From: Megascapheus bottae
Lineage: Eukaryota > Chordata > Mammalia > Rodentia > Geomyidae
Direction of reading: 5' to 3'
DNA length: 64,000 nucleotides
NCBI GenBank assembly: GCA_024803745.1
Contig: JANJXV010000004.1
Span: forward strand, 42,155,358-42,219,357
In this document: positions 1-10,923 of the stretch, piece after piece
How positions within the stretch are numbered: the first letter of the stretch is position 1
Layout: each line of letters opens with the position of its first letter
Program-made: the position numbers and the translations under genes
Notes under the pieces: model-generated
Told to the model about the DNA's origin: nothing
Seen by the model: the letters and a program-made list of their open reading frames with translations, nothing else
Database searches by the model: none

Positions 1-778
1 AGAGACACATTATTCACTAGCTCCTCTGCTATAAAATGTGCTACTTCTGGGATGTGTCCCTAGGCTATATTTTTTATTTTACAGCATCCTGCACTGGCCA
101 TTTTGCAAAACGATGATGCTCCCTTTATGAGCTCATCTCCTTCCAGTTGGCAATTTATCTGAAAGGATGCTCACAGCATCAGCAGACAGTACAGGTAGGT
201 AAAGGTGAGGCCTTGCTTATCATAATGGCAGGCCGCGATGCAGTGGATAGGGTGGAAAGTACCCTCTGCTTACACCAGTAAAATAGGTGCCAGGAAGACT
301 TTGCTATTTTCGGGAAGGGAACACATTGAGAACTGTGTGTACATTGTTCCTGGAAGAAAACGCACCTTTGAATTTATGTTAAAAACACAATGCTGCTATC
401 CACTTGGAAGTCTAGCTGGTGTGCATAGGTAAATCCGTGCCCTTTGTACATCTTAGAAATGGGAACTATTCTAACACAGCCAGGTGTGTTTATTAACTTT
501 GGAGCTGTGTTGATTAACTCTAGACTATGACTCTTTTCTATTCTTCTCATCTCCCCCATACTGACAGCCATAACACTATCAAGACCTGTTCAACAGAAGA
601 TTTAACTTTTACCTTGCTCTCTTGAGATGCAGAATATTTAAAAATTACTCTTTAGCTATGGTGCAGAACCAAATGCAAAGCAAGGATTTCAGAAAGTTCT
701 ATTCTTCACTGTTCTTGAATTGGGGGTTGGGACATACAAGTAGCAGGGAGAAAACATGTTGTTGAAGAGGGGGGATTG
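1..778. other. unassigned single-copy-looking DNA
   Basis: I recognise no repeat family or coding exon here. Short open frames of about 65 codons occur on both strands but show no domain. The stretch ends at the left target-site copy of the SINE that follows. Confidence 0.5.
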
Positions 779-789
779 CTACTTCCTCA

Positions 790-824
790 CCTTTCTTTCT
801 TTCTTTCTTTCTTTCTTTTTTCTT

Positions 825-884
<60 letters not shown>

Positions 885-1019
885 CCTCCCTCCCTCCCTC
901 CCTCCCTCCCTCCCTCTCCCTCTCCCTCTCTCCCTCTCCCTCTCCCTCTCCCTCTCCCTCTCCCTCTCCCTCTCCCTCTCCCTCTCCCTCTCCCTCTCCC
1001 TCTCCCTCTCCCTCTCCCT

Positions 1020-1084
<65 letters not shown>
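790..1084. repeat. (CTTT)n-(CT)n-(CCCT)n-(CTCCCT)n-(CT)n tract
   Basis: About 295 bp of pure pyrimidine on the plus strand, in ordered blocks. CTTT units come first, then CT, then CCCT, then roughly 18 to 20 units of CTCCCT, then CT again. Polypurine/polypyrimidine mirror-symmetric tracts of this sort can form triplex DNA. Length is likely polymorphic and may be mis-assembled. Confidence 0.95.
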
Positions 1085-1086
<2 letters not shown>

Positions 1087-1274
1087 CAGTCATGAGGCTT
1101 GAACTGAGGGCCTGGGCACTGTCTATGGGTTTTTTTTTCTCCTCAAAGCTAGCACTCTGCCACTTGGCCACAGCACCACTTTTGGCTTTTTCAATGGATG
1201 TGGTGCTGAGGAATCGGATCTGGGACTTTGTGCATGGTAGGCAAGCACTCTACCACTAGGCCAAACTCCCAGCC
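790..1274 (-). mobile_element. IDL-Geo SINE with hugely expanded tail
   Basis: The body at 1085-1274 reads on the minus strand: an ID-like left monomer (right edge, ending at the agccct side) and a Geo right monomer. Its tail, which should be a short A-rich run, is replaced by about 295 bp of pyrimidines at 790-1084. The 11-base sequence ctacttcctca flanks both the body and the tract (779-789 and 1275-1285), so tract and SINE lie inside one target-site duplication. The long open frames across the tract are low-complexity artefacts (SL, SP, RE, RG repeats) and are not genes. Confidence 0.9.
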
Positions 1275-1285
1275 CTACTTCCTCA

Positions 1286-2439
1286 AATTTCTGCATCTTG
1301 TCTTTTCAGAAAACAGTTTGAAAATTTTCCTTGGAGGTGGCCTCTACTTTTTTCCTTTGCCTTTGGCGTCAACTTACTCTGAGTATGAAAATATATTTGA
1401 ATGCTTATGTGAACTTCGATGCCATTATCAGAGCCAATGAAAACCATTGGGCTTCCAAATAGTCCTACGCAGGAACTTTCCAGCCTTGTTTTATGTGTAA
1501 CATTGAAATTATCCTTCTGTTAATTCCAATGACTAAGTTTATCTTCCCAGTATTCTTAGCTTCCTCCCCTCCCCAATCCTATCTCCACCCTCTCCCAGGA
1601 TTCCTAACATAGATTCTTAGGAACCATCAGTCACATGTTCCTTGGATCTAACTCAGTTTTCCTGAAGGAATTGATCCAATCTCTCATACTTTCTGTAGCC
1701 ATACTTGTTCTCTTTTGGGACTGTGAGAACTTTTTACAGAGCAATAGATTCATGAATTACGATCGTGAGATTTAAAGAACGGCCTCTTCCTGTCAAGGCA
1801 GAGGATAGTGACTTAAAGCATTGCCAGTGTTTGGTTATGAATTATACAGTATATGCACATTGGAGGGCCCCAGTGCAGCAACCCTGAGTAATGAGGTTGG
1901 ATTTCCCCAGGGATCAGGCATCTTGGCTGTATTTACCACCTGAGTGGATAGCTTCCTGTACTCTCAGGAGCCTGAGACATAGTTCTGATGTCTTAGATGT
2001 ATGATTCGCATGGTAGCAAGAAACTTCCCAGAAATGGGAGTCTTGGGAAATAATAATTATTTCTCTATGCTGCAGAAACTTGGGTGAATGTTCCCTAGTC
2101 TGTTTAAATTCATAACTGGTTAGACAAAAATTTAAGGAATCTTTTCCTTAGTCGTGAATATAATTATGCATTTGAATACCCATCAATGTATAAATAATTC
2201 ATATTGAACATTTTGTAATTTGATGAGACATAAATACTGGATCAAGGGTTTCAACAAGAATTTTCATTGGGTTTTATGCATTTCCTTGGATTTCACTTTT
2301 TCCCTCTGATATAATTAAAACACTCCCAAATATACAGGAGCATATGTGCACATGTAAACACAAATGCTCACATAAGAAAGAATATCATGTGCTGTGTCCA
2401 ACCTCAGAAAAGGCTAAAAACTTAATGAAGAGGGCAACC
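1286..2439. other. unassigned DNA
   Basis: No confident repeat family and no convincing open frame. It contains ordinary AT-rich sequence with scattered short homopolymers. Confidence 0.4.
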
Positions 2440-2720
2440 CTGTTATGAATTCTAACTGTTTCCTGATGAGATAAACAATGACTCTTAATTAGAAGTTAAA
2501 ATTTTAATTAAGATGATTCTGCAGCAATTATCCCCGTTGTCTGCTTCACTGGATTTTAATGAAAAAGATTGATTAGGTATAAAACTAGTAACATAATTAA
2601 ACATTCAGGATCGCACTGACCACTGAGGGGAAAGTAATGTGATTAAACCCTAAAGTGCATTTCTTAACAAAGCATTTTAGAGAGTCAAATCTGGTGCAAT
2701 GTCTGTAAGCATGTCTTATA
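2440..2720. other. candidate conserved non-coding block
   Basis: AT-rich and repeat-free by eye, with several TTAATTA/TAATTA-type cores such as those bound by homeodomain proteins (around 2487 and 2503-2511). This is only a compositional hint. Cross-species alignment would decide it. Confidence 0.25.
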
Positions 2721-2764
2721 AGTAGCTTCAACATCTTATGGAGAAAACAGGTTCCGCTCTAACT

Positions 2765-2890
2765 GGTTCATTTATATGGAAAGTATTTATTGAGGATTTA
2801 CTATGGAAAAAGTGCAATGTTAATCTTTGGGTTTAGATACCATTGTTCAAAGTTTTCCATATTTGACAGATGGGACATTGAAAGCGCCTT
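2765..2890 (+). repeat. worn MIR-like fragment
   Basis: It has the MIR order 'tatttattgaggatttacta' followed by a segment resembling 'atttgacagatggg', as in the MIR core and 3' half (attatccccattttacagatg). It is highly diverged. Confidence 0.4.
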
Positions 2891-3185
2891 TTCTCCTACC
2901 ACATTAACTGTACCATCTCTAAAAGTGGGATAAAGAACATTTTATGTGCTTGCTGAGTTTGTAAGTAATTCATTTCATTTTCCTACTGTAGTTTCTGGAA
3001 CTGAGTACATGCTCTTTTGATGATGGGAACTATCATTATTATCATTTTGTTTTAGAAATCTTGTGTAATTTTCCTTGTATCAATAAGTATAGTTTATAGA
3101 CTCTCACTAACTCATTTTAAAAATCAAGAAAAAGTAAAAAGAGGACAAATTGTTAATAAGCATTTTGGGGACCTGAAAGCATAAT

Positions 3186-3412
3186 GAGCCAGACACCAGT
3201 AGTACATGCCTGTAATTCTAGTAACAACGATGAGATCTAAGGATTGTGGTTCAAAGCAGGCCCAGGCAGGAAAGTCCACGAGACTCTTAGCTCCAATTAA
3301 CTACAGAAAACTGCAAGTGGTGATGTGGCTCATAGTGGTAAAGTACTAGCCTTGAGTGCAAAAACTCAGGGAGAGTGTTCAGGCCCTGAGGTCAAGCCCC
3401 AGGACAAAAAAC
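3186..3412 (+). mobile_element. B1-like/Geo composite SINE
   Basis: The left half carries the 7SL/B1-type 'atgcctgtaattctagtaac' region and 'gagatctaaggat'. The right half is Geo-type (tggctcatagtggtaaagtactagccttgag ... caggccctgaggtcaagccccaggac). The tail is short and A-rich. It is diverged, so it is an older copy. Confidence 0.85.
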
Positions 3413-3954
3413 AATGTATGATATTAATTTTCTTTGTGACAGTCATGAACAGAGGTTAAAAATTCAAGAAGTAAACATTTTTAAAACCTGGACAAAATAC
3501 TCTTATTCCTTTTTAAGCTGCTTCCTAAAAATGCAGGGAATTGGCTTTGAGAATTGCTTCATCTCTTTATTTGCTTTCGAGTGCACAACAAACTTCTGCA
3601 TCTGCCAAGATCAATTCATAGTATCTCAACGAGTCTCTGTTGCTAAGTATACTTGCTTGGCCAGCAGTTGTAGCAAGTGAAGAATGGGAGCATAGCTTTG
3701 AATGGATGAATCCTACCTCCTACTTTGTACTACTTCCTAGATATGCCCTCACCTCATTATTCTTTTCTTGTTGGCCCTGTGCTATAACCTTCTGAGCTAA
3801 CCACCTACAAAAGAACACACCATAACCAGGCATGAGTAAAGAATAATTCAGGTCATTTAATGTTAATCACCAAGTACTTCATATAGCACAAAGGAAGTTG
3901 GGGGCAGGCAACCTGGACCATAGAAAATAAGATCTGAACAAGGAGGTAGATGTT
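3413..3954. other. unassigned DNA
   Basis: An 88-codon open frame (3414-3680) starts at the SINE tail, has no recognisable domain and lacks gene context. I treat it as chance. Confidence 0.4.
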
Positions 3955-4130
3955 TACTATAGGGACCTGGGTTTAAAGCTTAGATCCTGAACTTACTGAT
4001 AGCAAAATCTTATACTATGCAGTTACATTTTCTGAGACTATTTCCTTATCAAAATGTCATGCAGTCCGCATGAAATTAGCACATGGAACTGTGTAAAAAC
4101 ATGAGTCATTCATTCTTATACTTGTCAGTT
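3955..4130 (+). repeat. MIR SINE fragment
   Basis: The order of landmarks fits MIR: 'cctgggtttaaa' (from gggttcgaatcc), 'gaacttactgat', 'gttacattttctgagact', 'tttccttatcaaaatg', then 'gcatgaaattagcacatgga'. The match is loose but collinear over about 170 bp. Confidence 0.55.
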
Positions 4131-5080
4131 TATGAAACTTGCAAATGCATCCTAAATGGGAATTCTCAGGAACTTAACAGTAGAAATTCAACCTTCTGTG
4201 AAATACATCCATGTCTTTGAGGAGTTTTCATTTGACAAGTGGCTAAATCAATGGAAGATTAAGACTTATAGTAATAAATGCCTAGACTAACTATAACTAG
4301 GCTATTCTGATAGCCAAGAGAGACATTTGGTCTAATCCGGAGAGACTGAGTGGGTCTGAACTGTGAAGGAAGAATTCATTAGCTTTGGGACATCCTTGGT
4401 AGACAGAATTGTCCAAATGCAGACCTGACACTGTGTATGAAAGAACACAGCAAACAGGAAACTGCTTTTGTAGGGCAGAGCATCATCAACTTTTCAATAG
4501 GGAAGGGAGAGTGGCAGAAATGGAAAGGATTCACACTTGAAGGCTTTCAGGTATTAAAAAACTGCATATGATGATGAGATTTTTATTTCAGGCAGATTAT
4601 TTTGATAGCACCATGGATGCTAGATTAGGACTGTCTGGAAACAGGAAAGAAAGATGAGAGATGCACTTAATTTTTTTTCTACTAAAAGCCTTTTGTTTGA
4701 CACATAATAGGTACCAGATAGTTTCTTCTGTTCTTGCAGAAAATGTCATATAAAACATGAAGTCTGCCCTGCAGAGCTTATGAAATATTGTATTGAAGAC
4801 ATGCAGGTAAGGCTTTTGGATGAATGCACTAAAGCTAAAGTAAATAGGATGAACTTGAGAAAGCATGAAGAGTTAACACAGACTGGACTTGTTTATGAAT
4901 GGTCAATGCATTTAAACCTAGTAGTTATATGAGTCTCATACCACAAATGGGAAAATCTCCTCCTGGATGTCCTTTACCATCCAGCTCATGGTGTGTAATG
5001 CAATCTCCACTAGAATTTTATAATGATTTCACTAAACTTCAAGCATTCCATTGGCCTATCTGGGGACTCTTGTTTCATTA
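4131..5080. other. unassigned DNA
   Basis: No assignable repeat. An 89-codon minus-strand frame at 4597-4866 shows no domain and is probably chance. Confidence 0.4.
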
Positions 5081-5094
5081 AGAAAATACAGAGA

Positions 5095-5286
5095 GGGCCG
5101 CAAGTTTGGCCTAGTGGTAGAGTGCTTGCCTACCATGCATGAAGACTAGGGTTCGATTCCACATACATAGAAAAAAGGTGCAAATGGTGCAGTGGCTCAA
5201 GTGGTAGAGCTTTGGCCTTGAGAAAATCCAAGGACAATGTTCAGGTCCCGACTTCAAGGCCCAGGACTGGCAAAAAAAGAAAGAAA
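5095..5286 (+). mobile_element. IDL-Geo SINE, full length
   Basis: The ID-like monomer has an A box near 5107-5120 (ggcctagtggtagagtgc) and a B box near 5150 (gggttcgattcc). The Geo monomer follows, ending 'ccaggactggc' plus A-tail. A perfect 14-base target-site duplication, agaaaatacagaga, lies at 5081-5094 and 5287-5300, so the insertion is fairly young. Confidence 0.95.
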
Positions 5287-5447
5287 AGAAAATACAGAGA
5301 AACAAAGATTGGATTTTTGGACAGTTTATTTGATTTTTACTGAGGAGAAATAATACTGTTTGTTTTGTACAAATAAAAATGATCACAATCTTAAATCTGT
5401 TTTTCACTGGAAGTTGCACATAAATATTCTTTCTTGAATATGCATCT

Positions 5448-5700
5448 TTAAGAGATTGTATTCAGTTTTATTAAATGCATTTTCTGCGTTTCTTGAGATG
5501 ATCATGTTCTTTTGTCATTGATCCTGTTGAGGTACTTTGCTACGTTTATTGATTTGCATAAAGTTTTTTATTTGCATCTGTTTAAGCATTCTTTTATCCT
5601 TGGGATAAATCCTCCTTCAGCATGGCGTGTAATCCTCTGGATTTGCTGGTAGGTTTAATTTGTACATGCATATACAATATGAACTTATATTCTTTCATAT
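5448..5700 (-). mobile_element. old L1 ORF2 fragment
   Basis: On the minus strand this matches L1 ORF2 in its central part. The plus strand shows the hallmark phrases 'gagatgatcatgttcttt', 'tttattgatttgcata' and 'ccttgggataaatcct' in the right order. It is 5' and 3' truncated and not translatable. Confidence 0.75.
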
Positions 5701-5742
5701 CTGGTAATTTGCTCTAAAATTTTCTTTAATATTTAAACATTA

Positions 5743-5925
5743 TGGGCTGGGAATGTGGCTTAGTGGTAGAGTGGTTGCCTAGCATGCATGAAGCCACGGG
5801 TTTGATTCCTCAGTACCACATAAACAGAAAAAGATGAAAGTGGCACTGTGGCTCAAGTGGTAGAGTGATAGCCTTGAGCAAAAAAGACAGTGCTCATGCT
5901 CTGAGTTCAAGCCACAAGACTGGTT

Positions 5926-5928
<3 letters not shown>
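5743..5928 (+). mobile_element. IDL-Geo SINE
   Basis: Clean left monomer (gggctgggaatgtggctta..., B box 'gggtttgattcc' near 5798) and Geo right monomer ending 'acaagactgg'. Part of the 'caaaaaagacagtg' linker is shortened relative to other copies. The tail has become the (AC)n run that follows. Confidence 0.92.

Positions 5929-5970
<42 letters not shown>
5929..5970. repeat. (AC)n microsatellite in SINE tail
   Basis: About 21 AC units directly abut the 3' end of the IDL-Geo copy. A TG/TA-rich shoulder follows to about 6010. Confidence 0.95.
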
Positions 5971-5973
<3 letters not shown>

Positions 5974-6239
5974 TATGTATGTTTATAGATATGTATGCAC
6001 ACATATGTACATTATATATTCTTAAATCCATATGCTTCTTCACTTAGACTTCATTTCGAATAGTCTAAATTTGTAACTAGAGTTCTTTTCTTTTTAATGT
6101 TTTAGCCTCTAAGTATTTTAGTCCCCAGGCTTTACAGAATGAATTTGCACTGTCTTGCTTGTGGGAGAAAGAAGGGGCCATCTACCAGGTCCTAGGGTAG
6201 GAAGGACCTGTAAGTTAGGCTAGGAAGGTCCTAGAGAGG

Positions 6240-6691
6240 GGGCAGGGAGAGGTTGAATTTCAGGATCAGGAGTGAGAACGGTAAGGACCTTCTGCCCAAG
6301 GCACTGGCCACTAAGCTCTGTCTACACCCAGAACTTCCTTCAGAAGCCTGTCTCCATATTGTTCACGGTGAACAAACCATGCTTACCAACTCTGATCTTC
6401 ATCTGAAAGTGGCTGATGTCATGGTCAACATAACACCAATTTGTGATGAAACACCTTTGTGCTTCATGATTGCAGTGAACATTAGTCATACATTCATCTA
6501 ACTCTCTTATGTGTTGCTGAATATGTCATCTATACCTCCTGGTATAACCACTTCAGGGAACAGTTTTTGAGACAATTGTTAAGTGTACCTACTTTCTCTC
6601 CTTGACATGTCACTGTTTTTTCTCCACCATCAACCCAATATTGTAATCCAATAAAGACCATGACTCCTGTTCTTTGCAAAAAAAAAAAAAA
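6240..6691 (+). pseudogene. possible processed pseudogene 3' end, parent unknown
   Basis: A canonical AATAAA at 6650-6655 is followed 22 bases later by a run of 14 A (6678-6691), the spacing expected for a reverse-transcribed mRNA 3' end. Upstream, 6253-6501 is open for 82 codons, ending in TAA. I do not recognise the protein and find no domain. No clear target-site duplication was found, and the 5' limit is a guess. An old retroelement tail is the alternative explanation. Confidence 0.3.
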
Positions 6692-6705
6692 GTATAGACT
6701 CCAAA

Positions 6706-6724
6706 TACACACACACACACACAC
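6706..6724. repeat. short (AC)n
   Basis: About nine AC units just downstream of the A14 run. Confidence 0.9.
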
Positions 6725-6817
6725 AAATGAGATCTAACTAGAAATTACAACCATAGAATGCATAAATAAATAACTATATAAGCATTAAGATCAGAAATAA
6801 GGTAAATATATAACAGT

Positions 6818-6876
6818 ATAATTATGATAAATATAAGAAAATTATAATATATCATAATTATGATAAATATAGGAAA
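6818..6876. repeat. AT-rich direct repeat pair
   Basis: A 23-base unit reading ataattatgataaatata + (a/g)gaaa occurs at 6818-6840 and 6854-6876, separated by 13 bases. The second copy sits next to an imperfect palindrome (taattat...ataatta). A local tandem duplication with one substitution explains it. Confidence 0.8.
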
Positions 6877-6899
6877 TATTAAAATATGATAGACTCAAA

Positions 6900-8820
6900 C
6901 AACATACATTTTTCCAAAGTGGGTAAACAAATGCAACAATAGAGTATTTTTTTGATCACTGTGATCTTGTGATTTTATAGATTACTAGTAGTGTTAAAAA
7001 TGGTAAACAGTAAATGTCTTCATCAAAAAAGAGCATTGATAAAAATCAAGCTTTTTTAAGAAAAATTTAGAATATATAACTAGTTAAAAATACTACTAAT
7101 CTCCACATATAGCAAGACAAATGAACGAAAAAGCTTTTCTTATGGTAGAAATAAAAGATGTTATACTTTTCATTTATGAAATGATAATTACCTGAGGTCT
7201 TCAAATCAATATACATACAGATAAATTACAGCAGTGTATAGACATCAGGAGACCTTCTATATTCTACAGGGATTTCAGTGTGACCATCAGTGAGCTCTGG
7301 AAACACAATGAGGTGTTTCACAATAGCACTTGAATGAAGGTTTAAATGGTTCTAGGGTTTTCAGTAATGATGACAGGGAGTGTGTGCTGAAGGTGAGGCC
7401 GTGTTGACAGCTCAGTAATAACTTGGAACTAATTTTCCTTGTTTCTCTTCAGAATAGAATGAAAAAGATCTTTGTGAAATCTTTCATCTTTGGGATTCAA
7501 AGAGGGAATGATAATAAGCAGGAGCAGGTTTAATCTCCAGTCACAATGGTAATTACATCAAAAGAGCAAAATATGGAGTGTGAGATCGCAGCCCCTTTGT
7601 CTTGCTGGCTTTCACAGCTGCTTCCCCATCAGATCTACCAGGGTGAAAATAACTCAGAAAAAGAGAAATAATTGAGAAAGGAGTCAAGTGCTCGCTAAAT
7701 CACTATTTAGAAGAAAGCCTCTATTACTTAGGAAATGCTCCTTTAGAGCTCCGACGTGAACTTCATGGGCCTTGAGAAACAGGCCCATCAGACACATTAT
7801 TCAGGGTTACAAACATACCATTATCTTATCCAGAATCTATTTAATGAGTGTTAGTTCGTTGTATACACTTTTTCTTGGTGTTGAGTTTCCTAACAGTAAA
7901 CCATATGGCTCAGGTCCTGAGACTCATGAGGCATAGTCTAGCTGTGGGAAGAAAACAATATTAAATAGCAAGTAAGGTATCCACAGAAAACATATACTCA
8001 ATGATCTGCTATTATAAATTCTTACATCACAAAATAAGTGCCCTGTGCTCTGAAGGAAGAGAATTACATGTTCATATCCACATAGCAGTCACTATTATCA
8101 AAATTGATTCCTACTGGTCAAGCCAATTGGAAGTCAGTCCTCCAGATAGGAGATAATGTGTGCAGAAGGAAGAAATGTGAACAACACAAATTAATCTATG
8201 AACAAAATTTCTAAAACTAGGGAAAAATAGGATGCTATAGAGTATAGAAAAATAAAAATGAACAAAATCAACCAATCAGAGCATTAACTCATGACCCCAT
8301 GTTCTCATTACTTGGTAAGATCTCTGAGAAAGATTCTGAAATGATTGTTCAAAGGACAAAAAGCATGAGATGAAATGCAAGGAAGAAATGAATGAATCGG
8401 GAGCTTGTGCCAGTGATCAGATCAAATAACCAGGAAGGAAAATGTTGATAGTGAGATGGACAGATTTGATGAACACTCCCACTTACACAGAAAACATTGA
8501 TGGGTTACATCAAATATATTATTAAATTAAACTTTACTTGTCTGTTCTACAAAAATGGATCCATTAGAAAAAATAACTTGTGTCTCATTTTGTTTGTGTG
8601 AAATAGCACTGGTTTCCCTAAGTCCTCCTCACTCTAGGTCTCATTCCTCTACATCTAGTAAGCCTTAGAGATGGTGACAGCTTCTATCGCATTGGGCAGG
8701 TCATCCATACATTAATCCACCCTTAACTTTATAATTAGTTGATCAAACGAACCTAATTTTATGAAAAGGTGATTGAGCCAACTCTTGCCTCCATAAATGA
8801 TGATTAAAAAGCACTGAAAC
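6900..8820. other. unassigned DNA, partly repeat-poor
   Basis: No identified repeat. The part from about 7440 to 7860 is complex and repeat-free and could be a conserved non-coding block. No open frame above 60 codons occurs here on either strand. Confidence 0.35.
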
Positions 8821-8823
8821 TAC

Positions 8824-9080
8824 GGGCTAGGATTGCAGCCTAGTGGTAGAGTACTTGCATGCATGAAGTCGTGGTTTCCATTCCTTGGTACCACATACAG
8901 AGAAAAAGCTGGAAGTGGTGCTGTGACTCAAGTAGTAGACTGCTAGCCTTGAGCAAGCACAAGGACAGTGCTCAGACCCTGAGTTCAAGCCTCAGGACTG
9001 GCAAGAAACACAAACTAAAACAAAAGAAACCCAAAACAACAGCAGCAGCAGCAACAACGATAACAACAACAAAACAAACC
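8824..9080 (+). mobile_element. IDL-Geo SINE with CAA/CAG-rich tail
   Basis: Left monomer (gggctaggattgcagccta) with an internal deletion around 8858, then Geo monomer ending 'caggactggcaagaaa'. The tail from 9010 to 9080 has become an A-rich series of AAC, CAG and CAA units. The 75-codon open frame across it (8859-9086) is not a gene. Confidence 0.9.
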
Positions 9081-9081
9081 G

Positions 9082-9920
9082 CTTGAAAGCAATGCTTCAG
9101 CTGAAATAGAAAGAGCTGAAGGTGGTATTTTCATGTCCAGAGGTCCAACAACTCAAAATAAGAAGCTACAAAATATTGATAAAATGAAGAAAATGGTTTT
9201 GGAGGATAGTGTAATGACACTAGTAAATGTACTAATAACAATAAAAGTGTATTTGACTTATTTCTGTTTCTATTTCTCCTAATTTAGATCAAATTAAATG
9301 TGAGCTGCAGTAAACAGAAATATGAGGAAAGACAGGATGAAGGGTATGGGGATAAAGTTGAATTACTTCTGTATTCTTTCCTTCAGCAGCAATAATAACA
9401 CATATTTCACCTTATTGTTATTTTTTGTAGAAGTAGGGCCCACTCATGATTAAGCTCCCAGTAGGAGATAAAAAATTGTGATTCTACTGGTCCCAATACT
9501 TCTTAAAGTACTTATTCATTTTTTTATCACAACAAATTTCCAGAAAATACTTTACTTGTAAGATTACAAAATGTCTCTGTAGAGAAATACTTATTTTTTT
9601 TCAGGTTGACAGAAGAAAACTTCTAGATGGGAAAAGATATCACATTTGTTTGAACTAGTTATTTTCTGAGGCCCTTAAGGGCTTCCCCGTCTAGTGGAGG
9701 GCAGAGCACGAGGGGAAGGCCATGCAGAGGAGGCTTCGCTCTTCATGTTGCTACTGTTTCTTAAACCAGAATAACTCCAATTTTAAACACTGAAGACCTA
9801 CATATTCGAAAAAAGGTTAGCTGTGCTTAAAAAAATTTAAATTCCCTGCCACAAGACAGTTCTCTTCCTTTTTTTTCTGCCACTTTTTTCCCCCTCTTTT
9901 ATTCTAGTTTATAAAAACAC
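9082..9920. other. unassigned DNA
   Basis: No assignable repeat and no convincing open frame. It includes a pyrimidine-rich patch at about 9866-9905. Confidence 0.4.
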
Positions 9921-9924
9921 TCTG

Positions 9925-10015
9925 GAATTTTGCAGGACAGAAGCAATTTTCTCATTCGTAGGCAAAGGAACTTTGGCTCAGAAAGTAGAAGTGAGATTGT
10001 CCAAGCCCATAGGAA
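9925..10015 (+). repeat. MIR fragment
   Basis: The 3' MIR core is visible: 'ttctcattcgtaggcaaaggaactttggctcaga' followed by 'gagattgtccaagccca', in the same order as the MIR 'gatgaggaaactgaggctcagag ... cttgcccaaggtca'. Confidence 0.5.
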
Positions 10016-10609
10016 TAGAAATGTTATCATTTTTTTTTTTTAGATAGATCTAGATCTGGGTTTTCTACTTCAGCTAAGAGTTCTTGGCAGGTTACCACGG
10101 TGTTTCCACTTCTGGAGTAACAGGCAGTGTGAAACAGAATGAGATGTAGTGGTGCAGTGGATTGAACTCAAACACCAATCAAGTATTTAATCATTTATGC
10201 TGTAAAGTACAGGACAGTCCATTCAAGCATCTGCCACAGCAGACTCCTTTCTGCTGAAAAGACATGCCTTTCTGGTCAGTTATTCCTGGGGACAGGCATC
10301 TGCACCAATGACATCACAGCTATTTGGGAAATAAGTGGAATTAATCAGGTGGATCATTCCCTGCTGATGGGGGGAGTAAGTATGCTCAATCAGATTTCTT
10401 AGAGATTGTAAACAGTAATGTGTACAGTTAATGGTAGCAAAACTACAAAGAATTGAAGTACCAAGAACAACTTTTTACAGAGCCGGAGGATGCAATGAGA
10501 TATTTGGATAGGGCAATTAAGAAGTTGAGGCATAATTTGGATTTACTGGAAGTGTTCCCCCCAAATGCATAGTGCTTGTCTGTTCCCCATGCTGTGCTTG
10601 TTTAAGTAT
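10016..10609. other. unassigned DNA
   Basis: Nothing assignable. It ends at the left copy of the next SINE's probable target site. Confidence 0.35.
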
Positions 10610-10623
10610 ATCACAATATTTTA

Positions 10624-10923
10624 AATTTTCTATTCAATTTTATTTATTTACTTATATATATATATATTTTAGTGCAGGCCCTAGGGATTGAACTCAGGGC
10701 TTAGGCACTGTCCTTGAGGTTTTTTTGTTTTCTTTGCTCAAGGCTAGCTCTCTGCTTGTTACTTGAACCACAGCTCTTGTTCAGCCTTTTTATTGTGGTG
10801 CTTATTTGGAGATAAGATTCTCAAGGACTTTCTTGCCTGGGCTGGCTTGGAACCATAATTCTCATATCTCAGCCTCCTGGCTAACTAGGATTGATTACAA
10901 GCATGAGACATCAGTGCTGGGCC
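10624..10923 (-). mobile_element. B1-like/Geo composite SINE
   Basis: On the plus strand it begins with a T/TA-rich run (the tail), then antisense Geo (gggattgaactcagggctta ... ctcaaggctagc), 'gagataagattctcaaggac', and the B1-like end 'tctcagcctcctggctaactagga'. ATCACAA followed by a T-rich stretch occurs at 10610 and 10924, a probable imperfect target-site duplication. Confidence 0.88.

Noticed and set aside
756..1259. Long open frames on both strands (167, 108 and 130 codons) rich in SL, SP, RE and RG repeats
   Set aside because: They are translations of the pyrimidine/purine microsatellite and are not proteins.
5095..5170. tRNA-like A and B boxes in many places (here as an example)
   Set aside because: They belong to the ID-like monomer of SINEs. 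No cloverleaf with intact anticodon arm and acceptor stem is present.
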